A DNA stretch of 64,000 nt from NCBI RefSeq assembly GCF_019375475.1, contig NZ_JAHXGQ010000005.1, forward strand, positions 434,001 to 498,000, given 5' to 3'. The stretch's first letter is position 1. Each line of letters begins with the position of its first letter. The notes under the pieces were generated by a model. It was not told the origin of the DNA. It saw nothing but the letters and a program-made list of their open reading frames with translations, and searched no databases. This DNA comes from Saccharothrix obliqua (GTDB taxonomy: Bacteria > Actinomycetota > Actinomycetes > Mycobacteriales > Pseudonocardiaceae). Below, in pieces: positions 44,809 to 52,576 of this stretch. A program made the position numbers and the translations under genes.

Positions 44809-45644
44809 CGGCGGTCGCGGATGGCGTCGATGACGTCCGGGTCCCAGCGGTGCGTGCGGATCAGCCGGTAGCGCTCCGCCGCGACCCACATGTACGCCTC
44901 GGTCTCGGTGCGGTCCCCGACCAGGCCCGCCTGCCGCAGCATCTCCACCACCGGCACGTACTCCTCGGCGTACCAGCGGTGCGCGACGGTCGCCCGGTCC
45001 AGGAACGCGCCCTCGTCCTGCATCAGCCGGAACCCCCACGCCTCCACGTGCTCGCCCAGCTCGGCGTAGTCCCACGGGTCCGACAGCAGCACGGCCGCCC
45101 GCTCCCGCCCGGACAGCGGCACGCGCTCCAGGAACAACCGGCGGTAGTCCTTCACGATCAGGTCGCCCCGGTGGCGGATGCCGTGTGCCGGGACCCGCGT
45201 CACCACCTCCGTGACGTAGGCGTCGATCACCGCCAGGCCGAGCGCGTGCGCCACCGACACCCGGTGGTGGCCGTCCTGGACGAAGTGCAGGTCGCCCACC
45301 CGGTACACCTCGATCGGCGGCACGGCCTCGCCGCGCCGGGCGGCCAGCGCCAGCCGCTGCCAGCGCTCCCGCACCCGTGCCGACGTGGGCCGGAACCGGC
45401 GGTCGAAATCGCGGGTGCGGTCCACGCTGCCGACGATCGAGTCCAGCCGGATGGTCTGGAGGCCGAGCCGGCGCTCGGTGACCAGCCCCAACGCCTCGAC
45501 CACCTCGTGGAACGGCAGCATGATGTTCACGTCGTCCGGTTCCCGCCGCAGCCACGCGGCCAGCCGGGACAGCACCTGCCCGCGGCGGGCGCGCAGGAAG
45601 TCGTTCTCCGCGTCGGCGGCGGGGAACCCGGTGTCGCGGCGCAT
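44805..45644 (-). CDS. ParB/sulfiredoxin-fold domain protein
   Basis: This is a 279-residue protein with a ParB-like nucleotide-binding core: a PPIEVYRVGDLHFVQDGHHRVSVAHALGLAVIDAYVTEV segment (residues about 112-150) with the G-HHR motif. No helix-turn-helix of a true chromosome ParB follows. The second half is helical (VKDYRRLFLERVPL, PWDYAELGEHVEAWGFRLMQDEG). The ATG overlaps the stop of the upstream phosphoesterase gene (TGATG), so the two should be made together. Stand-alone proteins of this fold include CTP/ATP-using enzymes, but this one's role is unknown. Confidence 0.75.
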   Translation of the reverse strand: MRRDTGFPAADAENDFLRARRGQVLSRLAAWLRREPDDVNIMLPFHEVVEALGLVTERRLGLQTIRLDSIVGSVDRTRDFDRRFRPTSARVRERWQRLALAARRGEAVPPIEVYRVGDLHFVQDGHHRVSVAHALGLAVIDAYVTEVVTRVPAHGIRHRGDLIVKDYRRLFLERVPLSGRERAAVLLSDPWDYAELGEHVEAWGFRLMQDEGAFLDRATVAHRWYAEEYVPVVEMLRQAGLVGDRTETEAYMWVAAERYRLIRTHRWDPDVIDAIRDRR

Positions 45645-46309
45645 CAGCCCTCCTCCTGTCCGGTCACGTCCAGCACCTTGCTGCCCACCACGTTCACCAC
45701 GCGCGTGCCGGCCAACCACCGGTCCGGCCGGGGAACGCCGTGCGGGTGGATGTGCCCGTGCAGGAGCAGCGACGGGCGCAGCAGGCGCACGGCGTCGTGC
45801 AGGCAGGCGAACCCGCGGTGCGGCGGGTCCGGTTCGTCACCGCAGTCCAGCGGCGGGGAGTGGGTGAGCAGCACGTCCACCGCGCGCCCGTCGCGGGCCC
45901 GCCGCCACGCCGCCAGCCGCGCCACGCGCCGCACCCGCCGCGCCTGCTGCCGCTCGGTCCACTGGTTCGGCCCGGCGTTGTACCGGATGGAACCGCCCAG
46001 GCCCGCGATCCGCAGGCCCGCCACGTCCACCACCCGTCCGTCGGCGTTCACCCCACCCGCCGGGCCCGGCCACCGGGACGGCATACCCGCCTTCGTCCAC
46101 AGGCCACGCACGTTCGCGTAGCCGCTGAGGTCCACGTCGTGGTTGCCGGGCACGAACACGCAGGGCCGGTCCAACGCCGACGACAGGAACTCCAGGTAGT
46201 CGAACGGCAGGTCGCCCGCCGCCACCACCAGGTCCACGTCGTGCCGCCGCACCTGCTCGGTCCACAGCGGCTCGACCACCTCGTCCGCCACCGCGAGCAC
46301 CTTCGGCAT
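45644..46309 (-). CDS. Calcineurin-like metallophosphoesterase
   Basis: This is a 221-residue phosphoesterase. Metal motifs are visible as VAAGDLPFDYLEFL (GD), FVPGNHDVDLSG (GNHD), LLTHSPPLDCGDEPDPPHRGF (H) and LLLHGHIHPHG (GHxH). The first motif near residue 6 reads AVADEV instead of the usual DxHG, so one metal ligand appears altered. The substrate could be a nucleotide or RNA end. It is coupled to the downstream ParB-like gene by a TGATG overlap, which suggests a two-protein pathway. Confidence 0.87.
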   Translation of the reverse strand: MPKVLAVADEVVEPLWTEQVRRHDVDLVVAAGDLPFDYLEFLSSALDRPCVFVPGNHDVDLSGYANVRGLWTKAGMPSRWPGPAGGVNADGRVVDVAGLRIAGLGGSIRYNAGPNQWTERQQARRVRRVARLAAWRRARDGRAVDVLLTHSPPLDCGDEPDPPHRGFACLHDAVRLLRPSLLLHGHIHPHGVPRPDRWLAGTRVVNVVGSKVLDVTGQEEG

Positions 46310-46415
46310 CCACCGAGCCTAGGACCGCCGGGCACGGGGGACACCTCGTCGGTGAACGGGTGAACCGCCGGTCCGCCCCGCTGCCGCCGGGTGGGAATGG
46401 GGTTAGCGTCGGCAT

Positions 46416-47498
46416 GTGCTGGCCGAGCTGTTCCTCGACGCGGCCCGCGCCTGCCGGGACAGCCCGCTCAACCGCACCCTGCTGGTGGCGGCGGCGGACG
46501 ACCTGGTGCGCGGCGGTGTCACCGCGCGGGTGATGGCGGGCGCGGAGTGCGACCGCAGGGGCGCCGTGCCGGGCCTGCGGTTCGCGGGCGCGGTGCACCG
46601 GCTGGTGCTGGAGGGCCGCGCGCCCGGTCTCGCCGAGCACTACCCCACGGTGGGCGGCGAACCGCGGCTGGCCACGCTCTGGCAGGACGCGCTGCCCGTG
46701 CTGCACGCCCACGCCGACGAGCTGCGCGCGTTGATCGGCAGGTCCGTCGTGCAGACCAACGAGCCGGGCCGCAGCGCGCCCCTGTTCGGCGGGCTCCAGG
46801 TCGCCGCCCACCTCGCGGCGGAGGCGGCGGGCAGGCGCACGCCGTTCCCGGTGCGGCTGCTGGAGGTCGGCGCGTCCGGCGGCCTCAACCTGCGCCCGCA
46901 CCGGATCGCCTACCGGGTGGGCGACGAGGTGTACGGCGACGTGGGCAGCCCGTTCACGATGGACGTCCGGTGGACCGGCCGGCCGGGTGTCGACCTGTCC
47001 CACAACGTGCGCCTGGCGCGTCGCGCGGGGTGCGACCGCCACCCGGTGGACGTGTCCACCGAGGAAGGCCGGCTGCACCTGTCGTCGTTCGTGTGGCCGG
47101 ACCAGAAGCTGCGCTGGGAACGCCTCCAGGCGGCGCTGGAGCTGGCCCGGCTCGACCCGGTCCCGGTGAGCCGGGCGAACGGGCCGGAGTGGCTGGCGGA
47201 CCAGCTCGTCCGGCCCGAGCGCGACGTGCTCACCGTCGTGTGGCACTCGGTGATCTGGCAGTACGTGTCGCCCGCCGACCGCGCCATGGGCCGCGCGGTC
47301 CTGGCCGACGCGGCGGCACGCGCGACCGCCACCGCCCCGCTGGCGCTGCTGGTGTTCGAGTCCCGGCGGACCCCCGACCCGGACCGCTACGACTTCCAGC
47401 TCCTGCTGAAGCTGTGGCCGGGCGGCGAGTCGCTGCGCCTGGGCGCGGGCGGCGGCCACGGCATCCCGTTCACCTGGGACACCCAGCCCTGGAGCTGA
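46416..47498 (+). CDS. DUF2332 protein (first paralogue)
   Basis: This is a 360-residue protein of the DUF2332 family, which resembles class I methyltransferases. It has FPVRLLEVGASGGLNLRPHRIAYRVG in the place of the SAM-binding motif I (about residues 147-172) and VVWHSVIWQYVSPADR as motif IV. An N-terminal helical region contains HYPTVGGEP and VVQTNEPGRSA, shared with the paralogue at 50115. The GTG is preceded by TAGCGT and six bases. Its 3' end overlaps the convergent cyclase-like gene by 112 bases. The function is unknown. Confidence 0.85.
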   Translation: MLAELFLDAARACRDSPLNRTLLVAAADDLVRGGVTARVMAGAECDRRGAVPGLRFAGAVHRLVLEGRAPGLAEHYPTVGGEPRLATLWQDALPVLHAHADELRALIGRSVVQTNEPGRSAPLFGGLQVAAHLAAEAAGRRTPFPVRLLEVGASGGLNLRPHRIAYRVGDEVYGDVGSPFTMDVRWTGRPGVDLSHNVRLARRAGCDRHPVDVSTEEGRLHLSSFVWPDQKLRWERLQAALELARLDPVPVSRANGPEWLADQLVRPERDVLTVVWHSVIWQYVSPADRAMGRAVLADAAARATATAPLALLVFESRRTPDPDRYDFQLLLKLWPGGESLRLGAGGGHGIPFTWDTQPWS

Positions 47499-48046
47499 AG
47501 CCAGGCCCGCTCGTCGACCTCCTTGCACACCACCCGCACCGGCCGGTAGTCGGCCGCGCGCAGCCCCCGGTAGCCGTGCCGCACGACGGCCCGGTGCACG
47601 ACGTCGGACACCAGCACCGCCAGCACCGCGCCCGGCGCGTCGCGCAGCGCCTCGCGCAGGACGTCGCTGTCCACCAGGCGGCACGCCGTGTTGAGGTCCG
47701 CGCCGACCCAGCCGTACGCGTCGCGCACGAGGTCGCCCGCGTGCACCGCCATCCGCAGCCGCACCGGCTCGGCCGCGTCGGCGAGACCCGCCGCCAGCGC
47801 GGGCACCAGCGGGTCGAGCAGGTCCACTTTGGACACCGAGGGCGGCGCCAGGGCGATCAGGCCGTCACCCCGGTCCTCCACGACGAGCCGCCGCCACGGC
47901 ACGCCCGCCACGCGGAACGCGCCGCGCACGGCGGTGTGCAGCACTTCCCGCGCCCGCACCTGGGCGCGGTTGTCCCGCCGGCCGTAGCCGGCGATGTCGA
48001 ACACGACGACCGAGCGGTGCATCGGTCGGCTGAGCCTGTTGTCCAT
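47387..48046 (-). CDS. Cyclase-homology domain protein
   Basis: This is a 219-residue protein consisting of a class III nucleotide-cyclase-like domain. It has VVVFDIAGYGRRDN at the N-terminus (first metal Asp), VEDRGDGLIALAP (second), and a late segment RMAVHAGDLVRDAYGWVGADLNTACRLVDS resembling the dimer-interface Asn/Arg motif. Some substrate-binding residues of true cyclases are not apparent, so activity is uncertain. The ATG at 48046 has GGAGG upstream; the C-terminal 35 residues are encoded opposite DUF2332. Proteins of this type are common and unexplained in actinobacteria. Confidence 0.75.
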   Translation of the reverse strand: MDNRLSRPMHRSVVVFDIAGYGRRDNRAQVRAREVLHTAVRGAFRVAGVPWRRLVVEDRGDGLIALAPPSVSKVDLLDPLVPALAAGLADAAEPVRLRMAVHAGDLVRDAYGWVGADLNTACRLVDSDVLREALRDAPGAVLAVLVSDVVHRAVVRHGYRGLRAADYRPVRVVCKEVDERAWLQLQGWVSQVNGMPWPPPAPRRSDSPPGHSFSRSWKS

Positions 48047-48093
48047 CGTCCCCACCTCCGCCTGGGAAGTGGGGCGTGGCGCGGTGATCTCCC

Positions 48094-48189
48094 CTAGTTG
48101 CCGGTGGCGATCAGCAGGGTCACCGTGGTGATCCAGCCGAGGAGGAAGGCGAGAACCCAGAACCGCAGGTTGGTGAGCATCCTGGTCAT
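48094..48189 (-). CDS. 31-residue single-helix membrane peptide
   Basis: This very small frame starts with ATG 37 bases after corA on the same strand. It encodes MTRMLTNLRFWVLAFLLGWI followed by TTVTLLIATGN. This is a positively charged N-terminus and one membrane helix of about 20 residues. The composition, the sharp charge asymmetry and the position behind corA argue for a real small protein, possibly a channel-associated peptide. The ribosome site is weak. No homologue is known to me. Confidence 0.5.
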   Translation of the reverse strand: MTRMLTNLRFWVLAFLLGWITTVTLLIATGN

Positions 48190-48226
48190 GGTGGGAACGT
48201 CCCGTCGGGTCGGGGTGGACTGGGGG

Positions 48227-49354
48227 CTAGAGCCAGCGGTTCCGACGGAATATTCGGTACAGGGTCAGGCAGGCGACCAGGATGACGGTGATCACCAGGG
48301 GGTAGCCGTACTTCCAGTGCAGCTCCGGCATGAAGTCGAAGTTCATGCCGTACACGCCGACCACCATGGTCGGCACGGAGATGATGGCCGCCCAGGACGT
48401 GATCTTGCGCATGTCCGAGTTCTGCTGGAGCGTGATCTTCGCCAGCGTCGCGTCCACCAGCGTCGTCAGCAGCTCGTCGAAGTTCGTCACGCGCTCGGAC
48501 ACCTCGGTGAGGTGGTCGTCGACGTCGCGGAAGTAGGAGCGCACCTGCTCGGGGATGAGCGGGGTGTACCCCTCGGCGAGCCGGCGCAGCGGCACGGCCA
48601 GCGGCATCACCGCGCGGCGCAGTTCCAGCACCTCGCGCTTCATCAGGTAGATCTGGTCGGCGCTGACCCGGCTGCGCGGCGCGAACACCAGGGTCTCCAC
48701 CTGGTCGATGTCGTCCTCGATGCGGGCGGTCACCTCCAGGTAGTTGTCCACCACGTGGTCGGCGATCGAGTAGAGGACGGCGGCCGGCCCGACGTGCAGC
48801 TTGTCCGCGTCGGACTCCAGCTCGCGGCGCACCGCGGCGAGGCCGGAGTGGTTGCCGTGCCGGACCGTGACGACGAAGTCGCGGCCGAGGAAGACCATGA
48901 TCTCGCCGCTCTCCACGATCTCGTTGGCCGTGTCGGGCGACGCGTTCTGCACGTACCGCACGGTCTTGAGCACCATGAACAGCGTGTTGTCGTACCGCTC
49001 CAGCTTGGGGCGCTGATGGGCGTGCACGGCGTCCTCGACGGCCAGCTCGTGCAGGCCGAACGTCTCGGCGACGCCCTGGATCTGCTCCTCGTCCGGCTCG
49101 TGCAACCCGATCCAGACGAAGCCCTCGCCACGCTTGCGGACCTCTTCGACGGCGTCGGTGTGCGACCAGCGGCCGGGCAGGCGTCGACCGTCCACGTACA
49201 CGCCGCAGTCGACGACGTACGCGGACAGGGGCACCGGGATCGGGGCCGAGGCGCGACCGGGCGTGCGGCCTCTCAGGCCGCCGAGCGAGGGCAGGCTGGG
49301 CACGGGTCCTCCAGGCAGGGGAGCGTCGACTGGCACGACAAACGACGACGGCAC
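48227..49354 (-). CDS. corA: CorA-type magnesium/divalent cation channel
   Basis: This is a 375-residue CorA-family channel. A large soluble funnel domain (residues about 50-300) is followed by two membrane helices at the C-terminus. The invariant selectivity motif YGMNF lies at the end of the first helix (VPTMVVGVYGMNFDFMPE) and the end is basic (FRRNRWL). It corresponds to M. tuberculosis Rv1239c, also found just past lpqY-sugABC. The GTG at 49354 gives a 40-residue Pro-rich lead; later starts are possible. The 244-base gap to the MaoC gene shows no other gene. Confidence 0.93.
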   Translation of the reverse strand: MPSSFVVPVDAPLPGGPVPSLPSLGGLRGRTPGRASAPIPVPLSAYVVDCGVYVDGRRLPGRWSHTDAVEEVRKRGEGFVWIGLHEPDEEQIQGVAETFGLHELAVEDAVHAHQRPKLERYDNTLFMVLKTVRYVQNASPDTANEIVESGEIMVFLGRDFVVTVRHGNHSGLAAVRRELESDADKLHVGPAAVLYSIADHVVDNYLEVTARIEDDIDQVETLVFAPRSRVSADQIYLMKREVLELRRAVMPLAVPLRRLAEGYTPLIPEQVRSYFRDVDDHLTEVSERVTNFDELLTTLVDATLAKITLQQNSDMRKITSWAAIISVPTMVVGVYGMNFDFMPELHWKYGYPLVITVILVACLTLYRIFRRNRWL

Positions 49355-49598
49355 GTCCCCGACCGGACAGCGCTGGGCCTAGCTGCGCGAAGCCGACCCG
49401 CCGAGGAGGACGCGCGAGGTACTCGCAGGATGGGGGTCGTTACTCATCGGTAGTCCTCACCTCCTCGGGTCGGTCGTCCGCGGCGGTGGAGTCGCTCACA
49501 GACCAGTTGCCGAGGGTACTCCTCCCGAGTTCACACTGTCGTCCCGGTCGTGGGGGTGTTCGATCACAGCTCCCACCACGAGCCAACGGAGGCGTGCG

Positions 49599-50105
49599 GT
49601 GCAGTTCGGGCGTTACTACGAGGAGTTCGAGGTCGGCGCGATCTACAAGCACTGGCCCGGCAAGACGGTGACCGAGTACGACGACCACCTGTTCTGCCTG
49701 CTGACCATGAACCACCACCCGCTGCACATGGACGCGCACTACGCGGCGGAGACCACGGAGTTCGGCAAGAACGTCGTGGTGGGCAACTACGTCTACTCGC
49801 TCCTGCTGGGCATGTCCGTGCCGGACGTCTCGGGCAAGGCCATCGCCAATCTCGAAGTGGAGTCGTTGCGGCACATCAAGCCGACCTTCCACGGGGACAC
49901 CATCTACGGTGAGACCGAGGTGCTGGACAAGACGCCGTCCAGGTCGAAGGACGACCGGGGTGTCGTGCACGTGGAGACGCGCGGCTACAAGCAGGACGGC
50001 ACGGTGGTCTGCGTCTTCCGCCGGAAGGTGATGGTCCCCAAGCGCTCGTACGGCGACCGCAGGGGCGGCGAGCAGCCCGGTCGCCCGGAGCCGTTGATCG
50101 GGTGA
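49599..50105 (+). CDS. MaoC-family (hot-dog) acyl-CoA hydratase
   Basis: This is a 168-residue single hot-dog protein. The hydratase-2 type motif appears as LLTMNHHPLHMDAHYAAETTEFGKNVVVGNYVYSLLLGM (residues about 29-67), with the Asp/His pair in HPLHMDAHYA. The size and start (FGRYYEEFEVGAIYKHWPGKTVTEYDD) fit the mesaconyl/itaconyl-CoA hydratase-like group. In M. tuberculosis such a gene neighbours citE and an acyl-CoA dehydrogenase. Here those two genes are 12 kb away, so a shared pathway is only suggested. GTG start with GGAGG upstream. Confidence 0.88.
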   Translation: MQFGRYYEEFEVGAIYKHWPGKTVTEYDDHLFCLLTMNHHPLHMDAHYAAETTEFGKNVVVGNYVYSLLLGMSVPDVSGKAIANLEVESLRHIKPTFHGDTIYGETEVLDKTPSRSKDDRGVVHVETRGYKQDGTVVCVFRRKVMVPKRSYGDRRGGEQPGRPEPLIG

Positions 50106-50114
50106 AGGAGTGAC

Positions 50115-51194
50115 GTGACGTCGCTGGAACTGGTGAGGGAGCGGCTGGACGGGTTCGCCCGGCGGGGCGCGTGCGGCGTGTCCCCGCTCTACGAGCACCT
50201 GGCCTCGCGCGCCGCCGCCGACCCGGAGGTCGCGGGCCTGCTGACCGCGGCCCCGGAACCGTTCGCGCAGCCGACGCTGCTGCTGGCCGCGGCGCACCGG
50301 CTGGTGCAGGCCGAGCCGTTCCACCCGCTGTCGAACTACTACCCGTCGCTGGGCGGCACGTTCGGGCCGGACGACGACACGTGGCCGTTGTTCCGGTCGT
50401 TCGTGCTGGAGCGGGCCGACCGGGTGCGCGAGCTGGTCGCGACCCGCACCACGCAGACCAACGAGGTGCGCCGGGCCGCGTTGCTGTACCCGGCGCTGGC
50501 CATGGTGAAGGGGCCGGTCGGGCTGCTGGAGGTCGGCTGCTCGGCGGGCCTGCTGCTGGGGCTCGACCAGTACGGCTACCGGTACCAGACCGAGCAGGCC
50601 GGGCAGCTCGCCGCGGGTCCCGCGAAGGCCGCGCTCGGGCTGCACTGCGCGTTGGAGCTGGCGCCGGGCGCGCAGCTGCCGAAGATCCCCAAGTCGGTGA
50701 AGGTCGCGGCGAAGGTGGGGCTGGACCGCGCGCCCGCCGACCTCGCCGACGAGGACACCTACGCGTGGCTGGAGGCGTGCGTCTGGGCCGACCAGCCGGA
50801 GCGGTTGCGGTTGTTCGGCGTGGCGGCGACCGTGCAGCGCAAGTCGCCGCCGGAGTTCGTGACCGGCGACGCCGTGGCGGACCTGGCGAAGGCGGTCGCG
50901 CGGGTGCCCGCGGAGCTGCCGCTCGTGGTGATCACCAGCAACACGCTGCACTACGCGCCGGGTGACGAGTTCGTGCGCGCGCTGCGGGAGCTGGACCGGC
51001 CCGCCTGGTGGATCAGCCACGAGGCGTACGCGGCGGCGCTGACCCACGTGCTGCCGGGCCGGACCGACCTGGAGGCGCCGCACGAGGCGTTCGGCGTGCT
51101 CGGGCTGGTCCGGTTCGAGGGCGGCGAGGTGGTGTCCGCGAAGGCGCTCGCGATGACCCACCAGCACGGGCAGCGGATGGTGTGGCTGCCCTGA
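50115..51194 (+). CDS. DUF2332 protein (second paralogue)
   Basis: This is a 359-residue DUF2332 protein. It shares with the paralogue at 46416 the pattern PLSNYYPSLGGTFGPDD, TTQTNEVRRAALLYPAL, LLEVGCSAGLLLGLDQYGYRY (methyltransferase-like motif I), LEACVWADQPERLRLF and PLVVITSNTLHYAPGDEFVRAL. The GTG has AAGGAG upstream and is ten bases after the MaoC gene, so they are probably co-transcribed. The fold suggests SAM or nucleotide binding; no activity is established to my knowledge. Confidence 0.85.
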   Translation: MTSLELVRERLDGFARRGACGVSPLYEHLASRAAADPEVAGLLTAAPEPFAQPTLLLAAAHRLVQAEPFHPLSNYYPSLGGTFGPDDDTWPLFRSFVLERADRVRELVATRTTQTNEVRRAALLYPALAMVKGPVGLLEVGCSAGLLLGLDQYGYRYQTEQAGQLAAGPAKAALGLHCALELAPGAQLPKIPKSVKVAAKVGLDRAPADLADEDTYAWLEACVWADQPERLRLFGVAATVQRKSPPEFVTGDAVADLAKAVARVPAELPLVVITSNTLHYAPGDEFVRALRELDRPAWWISHEAYAAALTHVLPGRTDLEAPHEAFGVLGLVRFEGGEVVSAKALAMTHQHGQRMVWLP

Positions 51195-51241
51195 CGGGTT
51201 TGGCCGGCTCCCCGCGGGGCAACCCCGTTCGGGCGAACCGC

Positions 51242-51655
51242 TCACGCCCGGGGCAGCCGGCCCCACTCGCGAAGGGCCTCGTACAGGCCGTCCGCGAGGT
51301 CAAGTGTGGCCAAGATCGCAGTCGTCGCCCACCGGACCTCCGAAGCGTCGTCGCCCGGACGGAGGACACCCGATCGCACCTGGCAGGCGTAGTCGTGGAT
51401 GTCGTAGAGGCCGTCAGCCGCCGGACGGGTGACCTGGCCGACGAGTTCACCCACCGTCACGACAAGTCCGGTTTCCTCGCGGATCTCCCGGACCACGGCG
51501 GCATGATCACCCTCACCGGGCTCGACTCGTCCACCCGGTATCGACCACCGTCCCTCACCTGGGGGATTGGCCCGCCGAACGAGTAGTAGCCGGCCCGCGG
51601 CGTCGTGCACGACTCCGCCGACACAGCGGATCAAGCGGGCGCGTTCGGCCGCCAT
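51242..51655 (-). CDS. Nudix hydrolase
   Basis: This is a 137-residue hydrolase of nucleoside-diphosphate-linked compounds. The complete Nudix box GGRVEPGEGDHAAVVREIREETGLVV lies at about residues 41-66, matching G-x5-E-x7-REUxEExGU. The start chosen is ATG 51655, with GGAG five bases upstream. A role in pool cleaning (oxidised nucleotides) is typical for this size, but the substrate is open. It is convergent with the DUF2332 gene. Confidence 0.92.
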   Translation of the reverse strand: MAAERARLIRCVGGVVHDAAGRLLLVRRANPPGEGRWSIPGGRVEPGEGDHAAVVREIREETGLVVTVGELVGQVTRPAADGLYDIHDYACQVRSGVLRPGDDASEVRWATTAILATLDLADGLYEALREWGRLPRA

Positions 51656-51798
51656 GCTCACTCCCCGTAGTCACACCGGAACGGCGGTGCACCCGGCTAC
51701 CCCAGGTGCGGTACAAAGCTCCCACGGTGCCGCGCGGTGCGGTACAACGGTTTTCACTGGCGCCAAACGGGTGCGGGTAGCGAACGGGGTTGATCACC

Positions 51799-51957
51799 GT
51801 GAATCTGAAAAAGATTCTCACTTTCGCCGGGGTCGGCTTGCTCCTGTTCTTCCTCATCGCGGAGCCGCAGCAGGCGGCTCAGCTTGTGCAGAACATCCTG
51901 GGCACGCTGCGGGACGCTGCTGAGGCGCTCATCACCTTCGTGAAACAATTGTTCTGA
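51799..51957 (+). CDS. Small membrane-associated protein, 52 residues
   Basis: A GTG at 51799 starts a frame encoding VNLKKILTFAGVGLLLFFLI and then AEPQQAAQLVQNILGTLRD, ending AAEALITFVKQLF. It has a basic start, one hydrophobic helix and an amphipathic helix. I recognise this as a small protein that recurs in actinobacteria just before a PH-domain membrane protein, as here (44 bases). The function is unknown. Confidence 0.8.
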   Translation: MNLKKILTFAGVGLLLFFLIAEPQQAAQLVQNILGTLRDAAEALITFVKQLF

Positions 51958-52001
51958 GTCCGCCCGGCTCCTCCCCGACGGCGAAGGGTCAGGTCTGAGC
52001 C

Positions 52002-52562
52002 ATGTTCGCACCACGGGACCCCGACGAGTACCTGCTGCCCACGGAACGCCGGGTCATCCGCGTCCGCAGGCACTGGACCAGCCTGCTCTGGGACCTCCTG
52101 GAGGCGCTCGCGCTGCTCGCCGGCGCGATGATGATCTCCTACCTGCTCCCGGACAACGCGGGCATCATCCAGAACATCCTCTGGTACGTGTCGTTGTTCG
52201 TGCTGCTCAGGCTGGCGTACTTCGTCATGGAGTGGTGGGTGGAGCGCATCGTCGTCACCGACAAGAGGTTCATGATCTCCTCGGGGGTCTTCGAGACCAA
52301 GGTGGCCATGATGCCGATCAGCAAGGTCACCGACCTGACCTACGAGCGCACCGTGCTCGGGCGCATGTTCGGCTACGGCACCCTGATCGTGGAGTCGGCG
52401 GGTCAGATCCAGGCGCTGAACCGGATCGAGTTCCTGCCCAACCCCGAGGAGGTCTACGACGCCATCTCGGAGTTGACCTTCGGTGACAAGAAGGCGCAGG
52501 CCGAGCGGTTCTCGATGATCAAGGCGCAGCGGGCGGCGCGCGGGAAGAAGATGGTGCCGTAG
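52002..52562 (+). CDS. Bacterial PH-domain (bPH2/DUF304) membrane protein
   Basis: This is a 186-residue protein. Two membrane helices (LLWDLLEALALLAGAMMISYLL and NILWYVSLFVLLRLAYFVMEWW, residues about 29-78) precede a bacterial pleckstrin-homology domain (RIVVTDKRFMISSGVFETKVAMMPISKVTDLTYERTVLGRMFGYGTLIVESAG). The N-terminus DPDEYLLPTERRVIRVRRHW is typical of the family. The small 52-residue protein upstream probably shares its transcript. The function is unknown. Confidence 0.87.
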   Translation: MFAPRDPDEYLLPTERRVIRVRRHWTSLLWDLLEALALLAGAMMISYLLPDNAGIIQNILWYVSLFVLLRLAYFVMEWWVERIVVTDKRFMISSGVFETKVAMMPISKVTDLTYERTVLGRMFGYGTLIVESAGQIQALNRIEFLPNPEEVYDAISELTFGDKKAQAERFSMIKAQRAARGKKMVP

Positions 52563-52576
52563 GTCAGACTGGGCGG

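Noticed and set aside
44805-45644. Chromosome partitioning ParB and a replication origin
   Set aside because: The protein lacks the helix-turn-helix and has no ParA neighbour; no parS-like or DnaA-box cluster was noticed.
42739-46121. Very long overlapping frames on both strands over the SDR, membrane and ParB-like genes
   Set aside because: They have the composition of shadow frames and no domain; the shorter genes carry clear motifs, start signals and overlaps.
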